Positions 30,621 through 41,244 of a stretch of DNA of 64,000 nucleotides are shown piece by piece. Position numbers and translations under genes: made by a program. The notes under the pieces were generated by a model. That model saw only the letters and a list, made by a program, of their open reading frames with translations, was not told the DNA's origin and did no database searches. Origin of the DNA: Chitinophagaceae bacterium. GTDB taxonomy: Bacteria; Bacteroidota; Bacteroidia; Chitinophagales; Chitinophagaceae. Position 1 is the stretch's first letter. Every line of letters starts with the position of its first letter. The DNA lies in assembly GCA_004297075.1 (NCBI GenBank), contig SCVK01000396.1, forward strand, positions 62,001 to 126,000, read 5' to 3'.

Positions 30621-33600
30621 ATGCAATTGACTGCTCTTTGCAAAGTGCTGCGCTATCAGGCACTTTTTAACCCTAAAAGCTGGCTGATCATGAAGCTGAC
30701 CACCATTCTGATCCTCGCCGGATGCCTTCAGGTTTCCGCCAGGACCTTCGCCCAAACTGTAACGCTCTCAGTGAAAAATACTTCACTGGAAAAAGTGTTT
30801 CTTGAAATCAAGAAGCAGACCGGTTACAATTTCGTCTACAATGATCGCTTCGGCAGCACCGCTAAACCTGTGACTGTCGCTGTAAAACAGCAACCTCTCG
30901 CAAGCGTACTCGAAGAATGTTTTCGTGATCAGAATTTCACATATGAGATTATTGACAAAACAATCATCATTAAAGAAAAGCCATCACAAAAAAAAGATAA
31001 CGGTGCGAACGAAGTAGTGCCTGTCCCGCCGGTTGATGTGCACGGGATGGTGAAGGATGAGAATGGTAAACCTGTTGTGGGAGCCGGTGTGCGTGTTAAG
31101 GGGACCAATAGGGGAACAACAACAAATGAAAATGGTGAGTTTACATTGATAGGTGTTGATGACAAGGCTACGCTTATTATTAGCGCAGTGAATATTGAGA
31201 CAAGTGAAGTGGGAGTAAATGGAAGGAAGGAGATTAATCTAGTAGCAAAAGCGAAAATATCAAAATTGGAGGATGTTGTTGTAAACAAAGGATATTATTC
31301 AACCTCGCAAAAATTGAATACAGGGAGCGTCGGTAAGATAAGTTCTGATGAAATAAGTAGGCAGCCCGTTCCCAATATATTAGCTACACTAGCTGGTAGG
31401 ATTCCCGGACTGGTAATAACTCAAAGTACCGGCGTAACAGGAGGCAAAATAAATGTTCAGATAAGAGGGAGAAATTCAATTGCACAGGGATCGGAACCCC
31501 TGTTCATTATTGATGGAGTACCCTTTGCGGCAAACAATAACAATGTCAATCAACTAACTTCTGCATTGTCTTCTTATGCCGGGCAGGGATTAAGCCCGTT
31601 GAGCAGTCTTAATCCGTCTGATATAGAAAGTATTGTGGTGTTAAAGGATGCGGATGCAACAGCTATCTATGGAAGCAGGGGTGCAAACGGTGTAATGCTT
31701 ATCACGACAAAAAAGGGTAAAGCCGGAGTAACCAAAATAAGCATCAATGTCAATCATGGAATGAACAAAGCCACCAGAACATCAGACATGCTCAACACGC
31801 AACAATATGTTTCCATGCGTAGAGAGGCATTTAATAATGATGGTGTGGCACCGGATATTTTCAGCGCTCCTGATCTATTGATATGGGATACGACCCGGAA
31901 CACGGACTTCAAAAAGATTTTTACAGGTAATACTGCCAGCCTCACAGACATGCAGGCTTCGATCTCGGGCGGCGATGTCAGAACGCAATTTTTAATTGGG
32001 GGAAGTTATCGGGAGGAATCCAGCGTGTTTCCCGGAGAGCTGGGATATAAAAAAGGATCCCTGTCACTTAACCTTAATCACATTTCTACGGACAAGCGGT
32101 TTACCGTTAATCTAAGTACCATTTACAATACGGATAAAAATATTTTACCTCTAAATGATTACACTTCGTTCAAAACACTATCCCCTAATTTACCTTCCTT
32201 AACGGACAGCACCGGAAAGTTGGTATGGGAGATGGGTGGTGTCCCGTTTGAAAATCCATTGGCCTATCTACAGCAAGGTTATGTTTCCAAAACTGACAAC
32301 CTGTTGAGCAATATGCAAATTGGTTATGAAGTTCTACCCGGACTTTCTCTTAAAGTAAGCTTGGGATACAATACAACATTGGTTGATGAAAAATCGTCAA
32401 TACCGAAATCAAGTCAAAATCCGCAGGCTTCATTTGGTGGAAGCGCCATTTTTGGTAATAACTCATTTAAAAGCTGGATTATAGAGCCGCAGGCTGCTTA
32501 CAATGTAAATTTGTTCAAAGGGAAATTTTCGTTTCTATTAGGCGGAACGCTACAGGAAATTGTCAACAAAAGATTGACCATCCAGGCGTCAGGTTATACT
32601 AATGACGCAATGCTCGGATCTGTAGCAGGAGCAACCAGTCTGACGGTAACTGATGGGATTACACAGTATAAATACGGCGCCATCTTTGGCAGGTTGAATT
32701 ACAATTATGCAGACAAATACCTATTCAACTTTTCGGGGCGAAGGGATGGTTCAAGCCGTTTCGGACCGGAAAAACGATTTGCCAACTTTATGGCAGGTGG
32801 CGTGGCGTGGATTTTTTCCAATGAAAAATTCTTAAAAGATAAAACCGGCGTTCTGAGTTTTGGGAAAGTCAGGGCAAGCTATGGCACGACAGGTAATGAT
32901 CAGATAGGTGATTACCAATACCTTGATGTCTGGTCAAATTATCCTTACCGCTACCAGGGTAGCTCTTTGGTGCCGACAAGGCTTTTGAACCCTGATTACG
33001 GATGGGAAGTAAACCGAAAGCTGGAATTCGGTGTTGAGCTTGGTTTTATAAATGACCGCATTTTGTTTTCCGGAAGTTTCTACCGGAACAAAAGCGATAA
33101 CCAGTTAATCAATTACAGACTCCCGGCGCAAAGCGGGTTTTCCAGTATCATCAAAAATTTTCCTGCAATAGTCGTGAACTCGGGGCTTGAGTTTAGTGTG
33201 AATACGAAAATCATTTCGTCGAGTGGTTTTAAATGGAGTTCATCAGCAAATATTACCCTGCCGAAGAACAAACTGGTTTCTTTTCCAGGCTTAGCTACTT
33301 CATCGTATGCCAGCAGTTATGTCGTAGGCAATTCTTTGAACACTTATTATGGATATCATTTACTAGGTGTTGACCCGACAACTGGTATTTATCAATTTGA
33401 AGATGTAAATAAAGACGGTTCAATTGGTATCGAGGACTATGTTCCATCCGTTAATCTTGATCCCCAGTTTTACGGCGGAATAAATAACCTGTTTGAATTT
33501 AAAGGTTGGGAGCTATCTTTTTTCCTAGAATTTAAAAAGCAAATGGGGTATAATTATAACAATTACCCGATTTATAATTTTACGCCGGGTGGAATGTATA

Positions 33601-33947
33601 ATTTACCTTCTGTATTCTTAGACCGTTGGCGAGTTCCGGGTAACCAAAATGCCATTCAGCAATTGACCCAGACTTTTACGGCTGCATACGATGGTCAATA
33701 TTATTTTTCAAACTCTGACGGCATATTCAGCGATGCTTCTTTCATAAGATTAAAAAATGTTTCGCTGTCCTATCTTTTGCCAGCACCGGTGCTGAAAAAA
33801 TTAAGCGTCCAAAATGTCAGGCTCTACCTGCAGGGGCAAAACCTCTTCACGATAACAAAGTTTAAAGGATCCGATCCTGAAACTCAGAACTTATTTATTC
33901 TTCCTCCACTCAGTACCGTAACTGCCGGAGTTCAAATCACTTTTTAA
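30621..33947 (+). CDS. SusC/RagA-family TonB-linked outer membrane protein
   Basis: STN domain, carboxypeptidase-like domain, plug IVVLKDADATAIYGSRGANGVMLITTKKG, terminal beta-barrel; start chosen at MQLTALCK. Confidence 0.95.
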   Translation: MQLTALCKVLRYQALFNPKSWLIMKLTTILILAGCLQVSARTFAQTVTLSVKNTSLEKVFLEIKKQTGYNFVYNDRFGSTAKPVTVAVKQQPLASVLEECFRDQNFTYEIIDKTIIIKEKPSQKKDNGANEVVPVPPVDVHGMVKDENGKPVVGAGVRVKGTNRGTTTNENGEFTLIGVDDKATLIISAVNIETSEVGVNGRKEINLVAKAKISKLEDVVVNKGYYSTSQKLNTGSVGKISSDEISRQPVPNILATLAGRIPGLVITQSTGVTGGKINVQIRGRNSIAQGSEPLFIIDGVPFAANNNNVNQLTSALSSYAGQGLSPLSSLNPSDIESIVVLKDADATAIYGSRGANGVMLITTKKGKAGVTKISINVNHGMNKATRTSDMLNTQQYVSMRREAFNNDGVAPDIFSAPDLLIWDTTRNTDFKKIFTGNTASLTDMQASISGGDVRTQFLIGGSYREESSVFPGELGYKKGSLSLNLNHISTDKRFTVNLSTIYNTDKNILPLNDYTSFKTLSPNLPSLTDSTGKLVWEMGGVPFENPLAYLQQGYVSKTDNLLSNMQIGYEVLPGLSLKVSLGYNTTLVDEKSSIPKSSQNPQASFGGSAIFGNNSFKSWIIEPQAAYNVNLFKGKFSFLLGGTLQEIVNKRLTIQASGYTNDAMLGSVAGATSLTVTDGITQYKYGAIFGRLNYNYADKYLFNFSGRRDGSSRFGPEKRFANFMAGGVAWIFSNEKFLKDKTGVLSFGKVRASYGTTGNDQIGDYQYLDVWSNYPYRYQGSSLVPTRLLNPDYGWEVNRKLEFGVELGFINDRILFSGSFYRNKSDNQLINYRLPAQSGFSSIIKNFPAIVVNSGLEFSVNTKIISSSGFKWSSSANITLPKNKLVSFPGLATSSYASSYVVGNSLNTYYGYHLLGVDPTTGIYQFEDVNKDGSIGIEDYVPSVNLDPQFYGGINNLFEFKGWELSFFLEFKKQMGYNYNNYPIYNFTPGGMYNLPSVFLDRWRVPGNQNAIQQLTQTFTAAYDGQYYFSNSDGIFSDASFIRLKNVSLSYLLPAPVLKKLSVQNVRLYLQGQNLFTITKFKGSDPETQNLFILPPLSTVTAGVQITF

Positions 33948-33957
33948 AATCACCAAC

Positions 33958-35337
33958 ATGAAAATCAGACCCTTATTATATTCTTCTGCAAGCAAATTAA
34001 TAGTGCTTTGCCTGACTTTTTCATCATGCAAAAAATTTATTGAGGTACCTATTCCTGTTAACCAGCAGGCTACTGTTACCGTTTTTTCGGATGAGGCGAC
34101 TGCAACCTCAGCCGTTAATGGATTGTATAGTTCTATGATGATACAAAATTTCGGAATACTAAACTCCGGAATTACTTTATACCCCGCGCTGTCGGCGGAT
34201 GAATTAATTAATACAAATCCGAATGCAACCATTTCATCATTCACGGAAAATACACTTAACTCTGAAAATACTATAATTGAATTTGACTTATGGAAGAGAA
34301 GTTTTAATTATATCTACCAAACGAATGCCATACTAAAGGGATTGTCGAATTCCAATTCACTAAGTATGGCGGTAAAAAATCAGCTTATGGGGGAAGCTAA
34401 ATTCGTAAGGGCGTTGTGTTATTTTTACCTAATTAACATTTTTGGTGATGTTCCCTATATCGTAACCACCGACTACCAGGAAAATTCAGTTGCTGCAAGA
34501 GTACCAAAAGCGACTATTTATAACAGCATACAAACTGAACTACAGGAGGCAAGCAATTTATTAGGAAACGACTATCCCTCAACGGGAAAAGTCAGACCAA
34601 ACAAATGGGCAGCAATATCTCTTTTAGCAAGAGTTTATTTATATCGGGAAAATTGGGCAGCAGCAGAGCAAACAGCCTCGCTTGTTATCAATTCCGGTAT
34701 TTACAGTCTCTCGGGCTTAAATAATGTTTTTGTAGCAAACAGTACAGAGGTGATTTGGCAATTAATGCCTGTTTTGACCTTTCTGAATACGGCTGACGGT
34801 CTTACATTTATTCCTTTCTCGGCTACTGTCAGGCCTGCCTATGGTTTGACCGCGCAGTTGATGAATTCTTTTGAAACAGGTGACCAAAGATTGAGTTCAT
34901 GGACAAAAAGCAATATAGTCAGCGGTGTAGTTTATTACTATCCATTTAAGTATAAGGTGAGAAGCGGCAGCGCAGTCACGGAGTATAATACCCTGTTTCG
35001 CTTACCGGAATTGTACCTGATCAGGGCTGAGGCAAGAACCATGCAAAATAAAATAGCAGAAGCAAAAACTGACCTGAATGTTATCAGAACACGCGCCGGT
35101 CTTTCAAATTCTTCTGCTGGATCACAGGTATCTATGGTAACCGCAATTGAGCATGAAAGGCAAATTGAATTTTTTGCCGAATGTGGTCACCGTTGGTTTG
35201 ACTTAAAACGAACTGGCCGCGCTGATGCCGTTTTAGGATCTATCAAGACTAGCTGGCAAGCAACTGATGCATTGTATCCAATACCGTTAACAGATATCCA
35301 GACGAATCCAAGTCTTACCCAAAATCCAGGCTATTAA
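33958..35337 (+). CDS. SusD/RagB-family outer membrane lipoprotein
   Basis: Lipobox FSSCKK; AKFVRALCYFYLINIFGDVPYI; ERQIEFFAECGHRWFDLKRTGRA. Confidence 0.95.
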   Translation: MKIRPLLYSSASKLIVLCLTFSSCKKFIEVPIPVNQQATVTVFSDEATATSAVNGLYSSMMIQNFGILNSGITLYPALSADELINTNPNATISSFTENTLNSENTIIEFDLWKRSFNYIYQTNAILKGLSNSNSLSMAVKNQLMGEAKFVRALCYFYLINIFGDVPYIVTTDYQENSVAARVPKATIYNSIQTELQEASNLLGNDYPSTGKVRPNKWAAISLLARVYLYRENWAAAEQTASLVINSGIYSLSGLNNVFVANSTEVIWQLMPVLTFLNTADGLTFIPFSATVRPAYGLTAQLMNSFETGDQRLSSWTKSNIVSGVVYYYPFKYKVRSGSAVTEYNTLFRLPELYLIRAEARTMQNKIAEAKTDLNVIRTRAGLSNSSAGSQVSMVTAIEHERQIEFFAECGHRWFDLKRTGRADAVLGSIKTSWQATDALYPIPLTDIQTNPSLTQNPGY

Positions 35338-35379
35338 TTAGTTGCCAAGTACCCATTTAACATCTAAAAATTTAAACAA

Positions 35380-36696
35380 ATGCCATTTTGTAAGGAGAAG
35401 CTATTGTTCATCGCAATTGCGTTATTCATATTTCAGCTTTGTACAAGAGCACAGGAAATAAAAATAGGTTCTGTTTGCCCTGATGTTGTATTAAAAGATA
35501 TTTTGAACTTTCAAACTGACGAGATCAGATTTAGTGATCTGAAAGGTAAATTCATAATTCTGGATTTTTGGGCGACAAGTTGCGGTGCATGCATTGACGC
35601 GTTTCCTAAACTGGACTCACTTCAAAAAAAATACCAGGAAAGGCTTCAGATTATTACTGTTACGCGGGAAAGCAAGCAAATAACCAGCCGTTTTTTTGCA
35701 CGAATGAAGCACATTAAAATGCCGTCGGTACCCTTTGCTACAAGTGATACCATTTTGTCAAGGGTGTTCCCCCACATGTATGTGCCGCATCATGTATGGA
35801 TAGACAGCGCACGAATAGTCCGGTACATAACCGATGGTTATAACGCAACGGAATACCATATAGAGCAATTTTTAAAGAACAATGATCTTAGGTTGTCAGA
35901 AAAAAAATATGAAAAGAATTATGCCTACAACACTCCGATTGAAGCGATCTATACTAAAACGGGGATAGATCAGCTGGAATCTTATTCGTTATTAATGCAT
36001 TGTCTCTCTGGCATTACCTTTTCAAATGGGGCAAGCAATACTTACGGGAATGAGAAGCCAAACAGGATTTCTCAAAACTGTGCTTCAATCGGCCAACTTT
36101 ACGAGACAGCGTTCAATGAAAATGGGAAACACGATTTCAGCGCAGAAAATACCATTATTTATAACATTAAAAATCGATCCCGTTTTGTTATACCGAAAGA
36201 TTTCAATCAAATGGATGAATGGAAGTCAAACTATAGTTTTAATTATGAATTGATGGTCCCGGAGACAGCTGCTGATAAGCTATACCAAAGGATGCAGCGG
36301 GACTTAGTAACGCATTTTAACGTAAAAGGAGTGATTGAAAAGAAGATGGTGAAATGTCTTGCTCTGGTCAGTACCAACAGGCAGTTATTAAAAACAAAGG
36401 GTGAGAAATCTTCCACCAATTTTTGGATAATGAGCGCTGACACGGTTAAGTTTATGGTTAATCAACCCTTCAGCTCACTTGTAACCTGGTTATCAATTTC
36501 ACGACAGGGAAAGATCAATGATATGCCCTTTATAGATCTGACAAATTATAAAGGAAATATGGATATTCAATTAAGTACAGCAGCTACTGCGACGTTCAAT
36601 ATCGAAAGATTGAGATTTGAACTAAAAAGGTATGGGCTCGATTTGGTGACGACTTTGTATCCGAGAGAGGTGCTTGTATTGAGCGATGTTGATTAG
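35380..36696 (+). CDS. TlpA-like thioredoxin-fold protein
   Basis: FRFSDLKGKFIILDFWATSCGACIDAFPKLDSL redox CGAC motif. Confidence 0.85.
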   Translation: MPFCKEKLLFIAIALFIFQLCTRAQEIKIGSVCPDVVLKDILNFQTDEIRFSDLKGKFIILDFWATSCGACIDAFPKLDSLQKKYQERLQIITVTRESKQITSRFFARMKHIKMPSVPFATSDTILSRVFPHMYVPHHVWIDSARIVRYITDGYNATEYHIEQFLKNNDLRLSEKKYEKNYAYNTPIEAIYTKTGIDQLESYSLLMHCLSGITFSNGASNTYGNEKPNRISQNCASIGQLYETAFNENGKHDFSAENTIIYNIKNRSRFVIPKDFNQMDEWKSNYSFNYELMVPETAADKLYQRMQRDLVTHFNVKGVIEKKMVKCLALVSTNRQLLKTKGEKSSTNFWIMSADTVKFMVNQPFSSLVTWLSISRQGKINDMPFIDLTNYKGNMDIQLSTAATATFNIERLRFELKRYGLDLVTTLYPREVLVLSDVD

Positions 36697-36730
36697 TCTT
36701 ATCATAAATCTGAATTAAAATATTTCAATA

Positions 36731-37177
36731 TTGAAAAAGCAATTTTTTCTTCTGAGTTTACTGTTTGTTTGTGGGTTGCTATTTGCGCAGGATCCCATCA
36801 CCTGGGAAAACTCGGTTAAAAAAACGGGAACAAATAGGTATGAGATTCACATTAAAGCTATAGCCAAGCCGTCGTGGCATATTTTTTCACAGACGAGCCC
36901 GGAAGATGGAGGTTCCCCCACTAAAATTTTTTTTTCTAAAAATCCTATGGTGAGTTTCGAGGGAAAAACGGAGGAGATTGGCAAGATCGTCCGCCGTTAT
37001 GAAAAAGCATTTGATGTAACGGTGATTTTTTTTGAGTCAAAAGTCGAATTTGTGCAAACTGTTGTATTAAAAGAAAAAGTGAAAACCAATCTGGAGGGCA
37101 GCATTGAATTTATGGCTTGTAATGATCATCAGTGTTTACCCACGAGAACGTTGAAGTTTAGTGTGCGGCTGGAATGA
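36731..37177 (+). CDS. DsbD N-terminal-domain-like protein
   Basis: DPITWENSVKKTGTNRYEIHIKAIAKPSWHIFSQ...GSIEFMACNDHQCLPTRTLKFSV; TTG start. Confidence 0.8.
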   Translation: MKKQFFLLSLLFVCGLLFAQDPITWENSVKKTGTNRYEIHIKAIAKPSWHIFSQTSPEDGGSPTKIFFSKNPMVSFEGKTEEIGKIVRRYEKAFDVTVIFFESKVEFVQTVVLKEKVKTNLEGSIEFMACNDHQCLPTRTLKFSVRLE

Positions 37178-37560
37178 GCCAAGATAATCTTTACAGGCTT
37201 GATAGTAAATCGTCAGGTTCTATTTATAGATGAATTGTTTGTCAAAAACGGATTTTGAGAATATGCGGGTTCCATTAAACACCTCGTCTTGATCACCGCG
37301 TACACAACTAATAAAACAGTATCTGATTTTTATTGTTGATCACGGAGTAAATTTTAAAGTTTTGAGACCTGACTACCCACATAAAATATTTTCAGACAGA
37401 CGCGATCGGTATATATTTATGCTTGTGGCAGTGACTATCATCCCGACCTGATTTTTAAAATGCGAATTACAGTTCGATTTTTTCTCATGTGCGACCGGGT
37501 GGTATCTACCCTCGGTATTTAGTCTTCTTACGCCCCGATTCAATTGTTGGTTTTGTGATT

Positions 37561-37590
37561 ACCAGTGTCGCCCTCAAAAGCGACACTGGT
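37561..37590. repeat. 11-bp perfect inverted repeat (stable hairpin)
   Basis: ACCAGTGTCGC-cctcaaaa-GCGACACTGGT in a ~500 bp non-coding gap; no T-tract. Confidence 0.7.
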
Positions 37591-37678
37591 TAAGGGGAAT
37601 TAATTCTGACAATTTTCTCATGTTGTAGTATACAGCAGTAACGCGGGTGCCTGTCCAGGCTGCCTGCCTTATTTTAAA

Positions 37679-38038
37679 ATGAAAGTAATGCAAATACAAA
37701 TTTTACGTGCAAAGATCCACGGTGTAGAAATTACAGAAGCTAATTTGAATTATGTTGGTAGCCTAACACTTGATGAAGAATTAATAGATGCGGTCAAGCT
37801 GTTTGAGTTTGAAAAGATACAGGTCGTAAATATCAATAACGGTGAACGAATTGAGACCTATTTAATCAAGGGCAAAAAAGGAAGCGGCGTGTGTTGTTTA
37901 AATGGTCCAGCAGCTCGCAAAGGTCTACCAGGTGATAAGGTGATCATTTTAAGTTATGGTTTGGTTGAGTTAAGTAAAGCAGACTCATGGTTTCCTTTGA
38001 AGGTGTTTCCCAAAGAAGGTAACAAACTGGAAAAATAG
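37679..38038 (+). CDS. panD: Aspartate 1-decarboxylase
   Basis: [27 protein letters not shown] (Gly-Ser self-cleavage site), [42 protein letters not shown]. Confidence 0.9.
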   Translation: MKVMQIQILRAKIHGVEITEANLNYVGSLTLDEELIDAVKLFEFEKIQVVNINNGERIETYLIKGKKGSGVCCLNGPAARKGLPGDKVIILSYGLVELSKADSWFPLKVFPKEGNKLEK

Positions 38039-38057
38039 AAATTAATCAATATCCAAT

Positions 38058-38315
38058 ATGCTGTTGATAACACATCAGAAAGGAAATAGCAGATGCCTTG
38101 CATTTCTTATTGCAGATCGCATATATGATTGTCACCAGGTTCATCCCGGATTGCCTGAAACCGGCGAGGCGTTTATCGCCGATTGGGAGCGTTATAAGCC
38201 ACTCGCTTTGCTAATGCACAATGCACTCCAAACCCATTCTGTGAAAGCCCAGTTGGCGTACATAGAAATTGGGGTTGCGGAAGGGGTTCAGGCTTTGGTG
38301 TGGCCGGGTATGTAA
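38058..38315 (+). CDS. Hypothetical protein
   Basis: Intact 85-aa ORF upstream of LytTR regulator. Confidence 0.4.
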   Translation: MLLITHQKGNSRCLAFLIADRIYDCHQVHPGLPETGEAFIADWERYKPLALLMHNALQTHSVKAQLAYIEIGVAEGVQALVWPGM

Positions 38316-38316
38316 A

Positions 38317-39078
38317 ATGAAACCAATGAAAGCAGTAATAGTTGATGACGATTTTGAAAATATTGTTCATTTAAGGAATCTGCTTGTCAGATACTGTAAG
38401 AAAGTGCAGGTTATTGGTGAGGCAACTGATGCGTCACAAGGAGCTGCCATGATCATAGAGCGTCAACCTGATCTTGTTTTCCTGGATATTCAAATGCCGA
38501 AGGAATCAGGTTTCGATATGCTTAGTTCTCTCGGTGACTATGAATTCAAAGTAATCTTCATAACCGGGTATGACGAATATGCGATACAAGCCATCCGGTG
38601 TTCAGCCTTAGACTATCTTTTAAAACCTATTGAGATCTCTGAACTCGTAGCGGCTGTTTTAAAAGCCGAGAAGAAAATAAAGAAGTCACATATTACACTT
38701 CAAATCGACAATCTTCTTGATATAGTTGCTCACCCAAACAAAGAGGATCACAAAATTGCATTACCAGTAGCAAAGGGTCACCGGTTTATCAACCCTTATG
38801 AAATTCTATACCTGCAATCATCGAACAACTATACCAATTTTAAAATGACTGACAAAGAAACCATCCTTATCTCCAAAGGGCTTTATAAGTTTGAGGAGGT
38901 CGTGGCAGGGTTTGGGTTAATCCGTTGTCATGCTTCCTATATTGTCAACCCAAAGTACATCAGCAAATTTTCAAAGGCAATTACCGGTTTTGAATTGCTT
39001 CTTATCGGTGGGGATCGTATTCCGGTTACGGCAATGTATATGACAATCGTAAACGAGACATTAGGTTTAAGTAAATGA
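38317..39078 (+). CDS. LytTR-family response regulator
   Basis: REC domain (VDDDF, LVFLDIQMPKESGFDML, KPI) and LytTR domain (INPYEILYLQSSNNYTNF...LIRCHASYIVNPKYISKF). Confidence 0.93.
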   Translation: MKPMKAVIVDDDFENIVHLRNLLVRYCKKVQVIGEATDASQGAAMIIERQPDLVFLDIQMPKESGFDMLSSLGDYEFKVIFITGYDEYAIQAIRCSALDYLLKPIEISELVAAVLKAEKKIKKSHITLQIDNLLDIVAHPNKEDHKIALPVAKGHRFINPYEILYLQSSNNYTNFKMTDKETILISKGLYKFEEVVAGFGLIRCHASYIVNPKYISKFSKAITGFELLLIGGDRIPVTAMYMTIVNETLGLSK

Positions 39079-40580
39079 AACGAGTTGTTTTTTCGATAGT
39101 ATCTATTTTATTTACTGTTGGCGTTTCTGGTCAATCGGTAAAAACTAATAGTGCCCTATATTGGGATACAGTGCCCTTATTTATCGAATCCAATTTGTTT
39201 TCAAAAGGTGCGCCTAACAAGGGCGAATTCATTTTTCATTCGGATAGAATTAAAATATCCATCCCGAAACGCAATGACTATATTCTTGCAGATGCATTGA
39301 TACGGCAGACAAAGAGAAGCCTTGATAGCCTCAAGCTATTGCAAATAGAATTCTGCGTTTTTTTTCAAAACGGTTTAAGCCTAGAGTGGAAGCCAGTACC
39401 TGCAAGTAAAACCCTGATTGATACATACTTACCAGTGCAGTCAAAGATCAATATACAATTCAGGTTAAAAGGCCAAAATAAAATTCTTCAACAAACAACC
39501 CTTAAACGTGTTGACTGGAGACCGGGGCTTTACGCATACAGAACTTCTGATTTTTCTGATTCCCTAAATACTAAACTGACGGCAAAGGCTATTTATGATG
39601 ACGATCATTTACCAATTGGATTTTCATTAATTGATGACAGCCTATTAAAAATTCCGGCTGGTAAAAATGCAGAGCTTGCTATTGTCAATCATTTACTGAA
39701 TAAAGACTCCTGTATTGAATTCAGAATAGTGGACAGCGTAACCAAAAGTTTTGGTAAGTGGGTGGAAACCGGCCACTTGCTAATAATTAAGAACCTAGCA
39801 GCAAAGCATCATTACGTTCTTGAGATCCGATATAAAGGAGATAGCCGAGTCAAGACCTACCGAATACATGTTTTGCCTTTCTGGTGGCAGACAGCCTTGG
39901 CTACTTTAAGTTTTATTTTTTTGGGTGTCGCAATTGTTGCTTTAACGAGTTATATCGTTACCAGAAGGCGTAAGAAGATAGCACAACATCGAATTGCGCT
40001 GGGGATAGAAAAATATAAGAAGGAACAAAACAAACTGGACCCGCATTGGCTGGATAATATGTTTCATACACTACTCGGATTTATTCGAAACAATCAAAAC
40101 GATCTCGCTGACGAGTACATTGGCAAAGCATCCAGCATCTTACGGGATAAACTAATACATGGGGAAAGACTGCTGATCCCTTTTGAAGATGATATGAAGA
40201 TCATGAAAAATTTCATTTCAAACGAACGATTGAGACATGCATTCAATTATACTATTCATATTGATCCGGGATTAGAAAATAGCTCAATTCACTTACCTCC
40301 TATTCTTTGGCAGCCGAGTCTTGAAAATGCGATCAAGCATGGGAACGCTGGTATTATTGCTATCAGCATCCTGAAAAGGGGAAATGATTTGGTTATGGAA
40401 ATAAGCAACAGCGGAGAATTTACCAGAGTGACAACTGCTAAAGGTTTTGGTATCCCGATCACAACAGAAAGGATAAATGGCTGGAACATGGCCAATCCAG
40501 GAAGCAGGATACAATTTGATCTTAAACAGGTTGATAATGAGATCATTGCCCGATTTATTTTTGAGAAATGGTTGGCATAA
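39075..40580 (+). CDS. LytS-type sensor histidine kinase
   Basis: KLDPHWLDNMFHTLLGFI (variant of LNPHFLFNxLN), LWQPSLENAIKHG, GFGIPITTERI; overlaps regulator stop. Confidence 0.85.
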   Translation: MKRVVFSIVSILFTVGVSGQSVKTNSALYWDTVPLFIESNLFSKGAPNKGEFIFHSDRIKISIPKRNDYILADALIRQTKRSLDSLKLLQIEFCVFFQNGLSLEWKPVPASKTLIDTYLPVQSKINIQFRLKGQNKILQQTTLKRVDWRPGLYAYRTSDFSDSLNTKLTAKAIYDDDHLPIGFSLIDDSLLKIPAGKNAELAIVNHLLNKDSCIEFRIVDSVTKSFGKWVETGHLLIIKNLAAKHHYVLEIRYKGDSRVKTYRIHVLPFWWQTALATLSFIFLGVAIVALTSYIVTRRRKKIAQHRIALGIEKYKKEQNKLDPHWLDNMFHTLLGFIRNNQNDLADEYIGKASSILRDKLIHGERLLIPFEDDMKIMKNFISNERLRHAFNYTIHIDPGLENSSIHLPPILWQPSLENAIKHGNAGIIAISILKRGNDLVMEISNSGEFTRVTTAKGFGIPITTERINGWNMANPGSRIQFDLKQVDNEIIARFIFEKWLA

Positions 40581-40663
40581 ATAGATTATTTTTGAACAAT
40601 ATAATAATAGAACTATTGAGATAACAGAGTTTATTAAATAAGTAGCAGCGTTTAGCTTTCTTG

Positions 40664-40775
40664 TACTCGAAAACCGCGAAACTTTCAAACCATACAAGGA
40701 TTTAGCGAAGCGCCGCGCCGTCAAGGCGTGGGCTTTTGCTTTCCTGTATGGTAGGTGCTTCGCGGTACCTCGAGT
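40664..40775. repeat. ~110-bp nested imperfect inverted repeat
   Basis: CTCGA/TCGAG, CCGCGAA/TTCGCGG, ACCATACA/TGTATGGT and inner AGC...CGCC-gtcaa-GGCG...GCT arms. Confidence 0.65.
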
Positions 40776-40820
40776 GCGGTTTGTGAAATGTCCCACGCTG
40801 TTTTTTTAGACATATTCCAA

Positions 40821-41153
40821 ATGCAAATCAATCTTACAAGCTACCAGACAGAGATCAGTGAAAGAATCGAGATTTATCGAAAGGGTCTTTCGCAGTGCCG
40901 AAAATATTTATTGTTACAACAATTTGAGGCAGCCTCTATTTGCGGTCTCAAATCAATTTTACAATGTTGCAATGGTGCTGTTCCTGAAACAGATGACCTT
41001 ATCAAACTGGCAGATTATTGTGAACAGTTAGTAGAAGGATTTCCTAAATTGAATCTTACATCTATGCCAATACAAGAAACAGTTATTGTTATCGAAGGCA
41101 TACTTATCGAACGCCAGGCATTTTACAAACAGTTAGAAAATCTGACACATTGA
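40821..41153 (+). CDS. Hypothetical protein
   Basis: Intact ORF, start at MQINLTSYQTEISERIEIY. Confidence 0.45.
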   Translation: MQINLTSYQTEISERIEIYRKGLSQCRKYLLLQQFEAASICGLKSILQCCNGAVPETDDLIKLADYCEQLVEGFPKLNLTSMPIQETVIVIEGILIERQAFYKQLENLTH

Positions 41154-41244
41154 GTTAGCGTATCGCGCACATCCATTGATCTATTCGGACACATTACAGC
41201 GGAACAGGCTTTCATGATTAAGACAGTTTTGAAAAAAATTAGTC

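Noticed and set aside
28684-37177. SusC/SusD locus as a novel system
   Set aside because: ECF sigma, FecR, SusC, SusD, TlpA and DsbD-N form a common Bacteroidota uptake arrangement; nothing unexplained seen.
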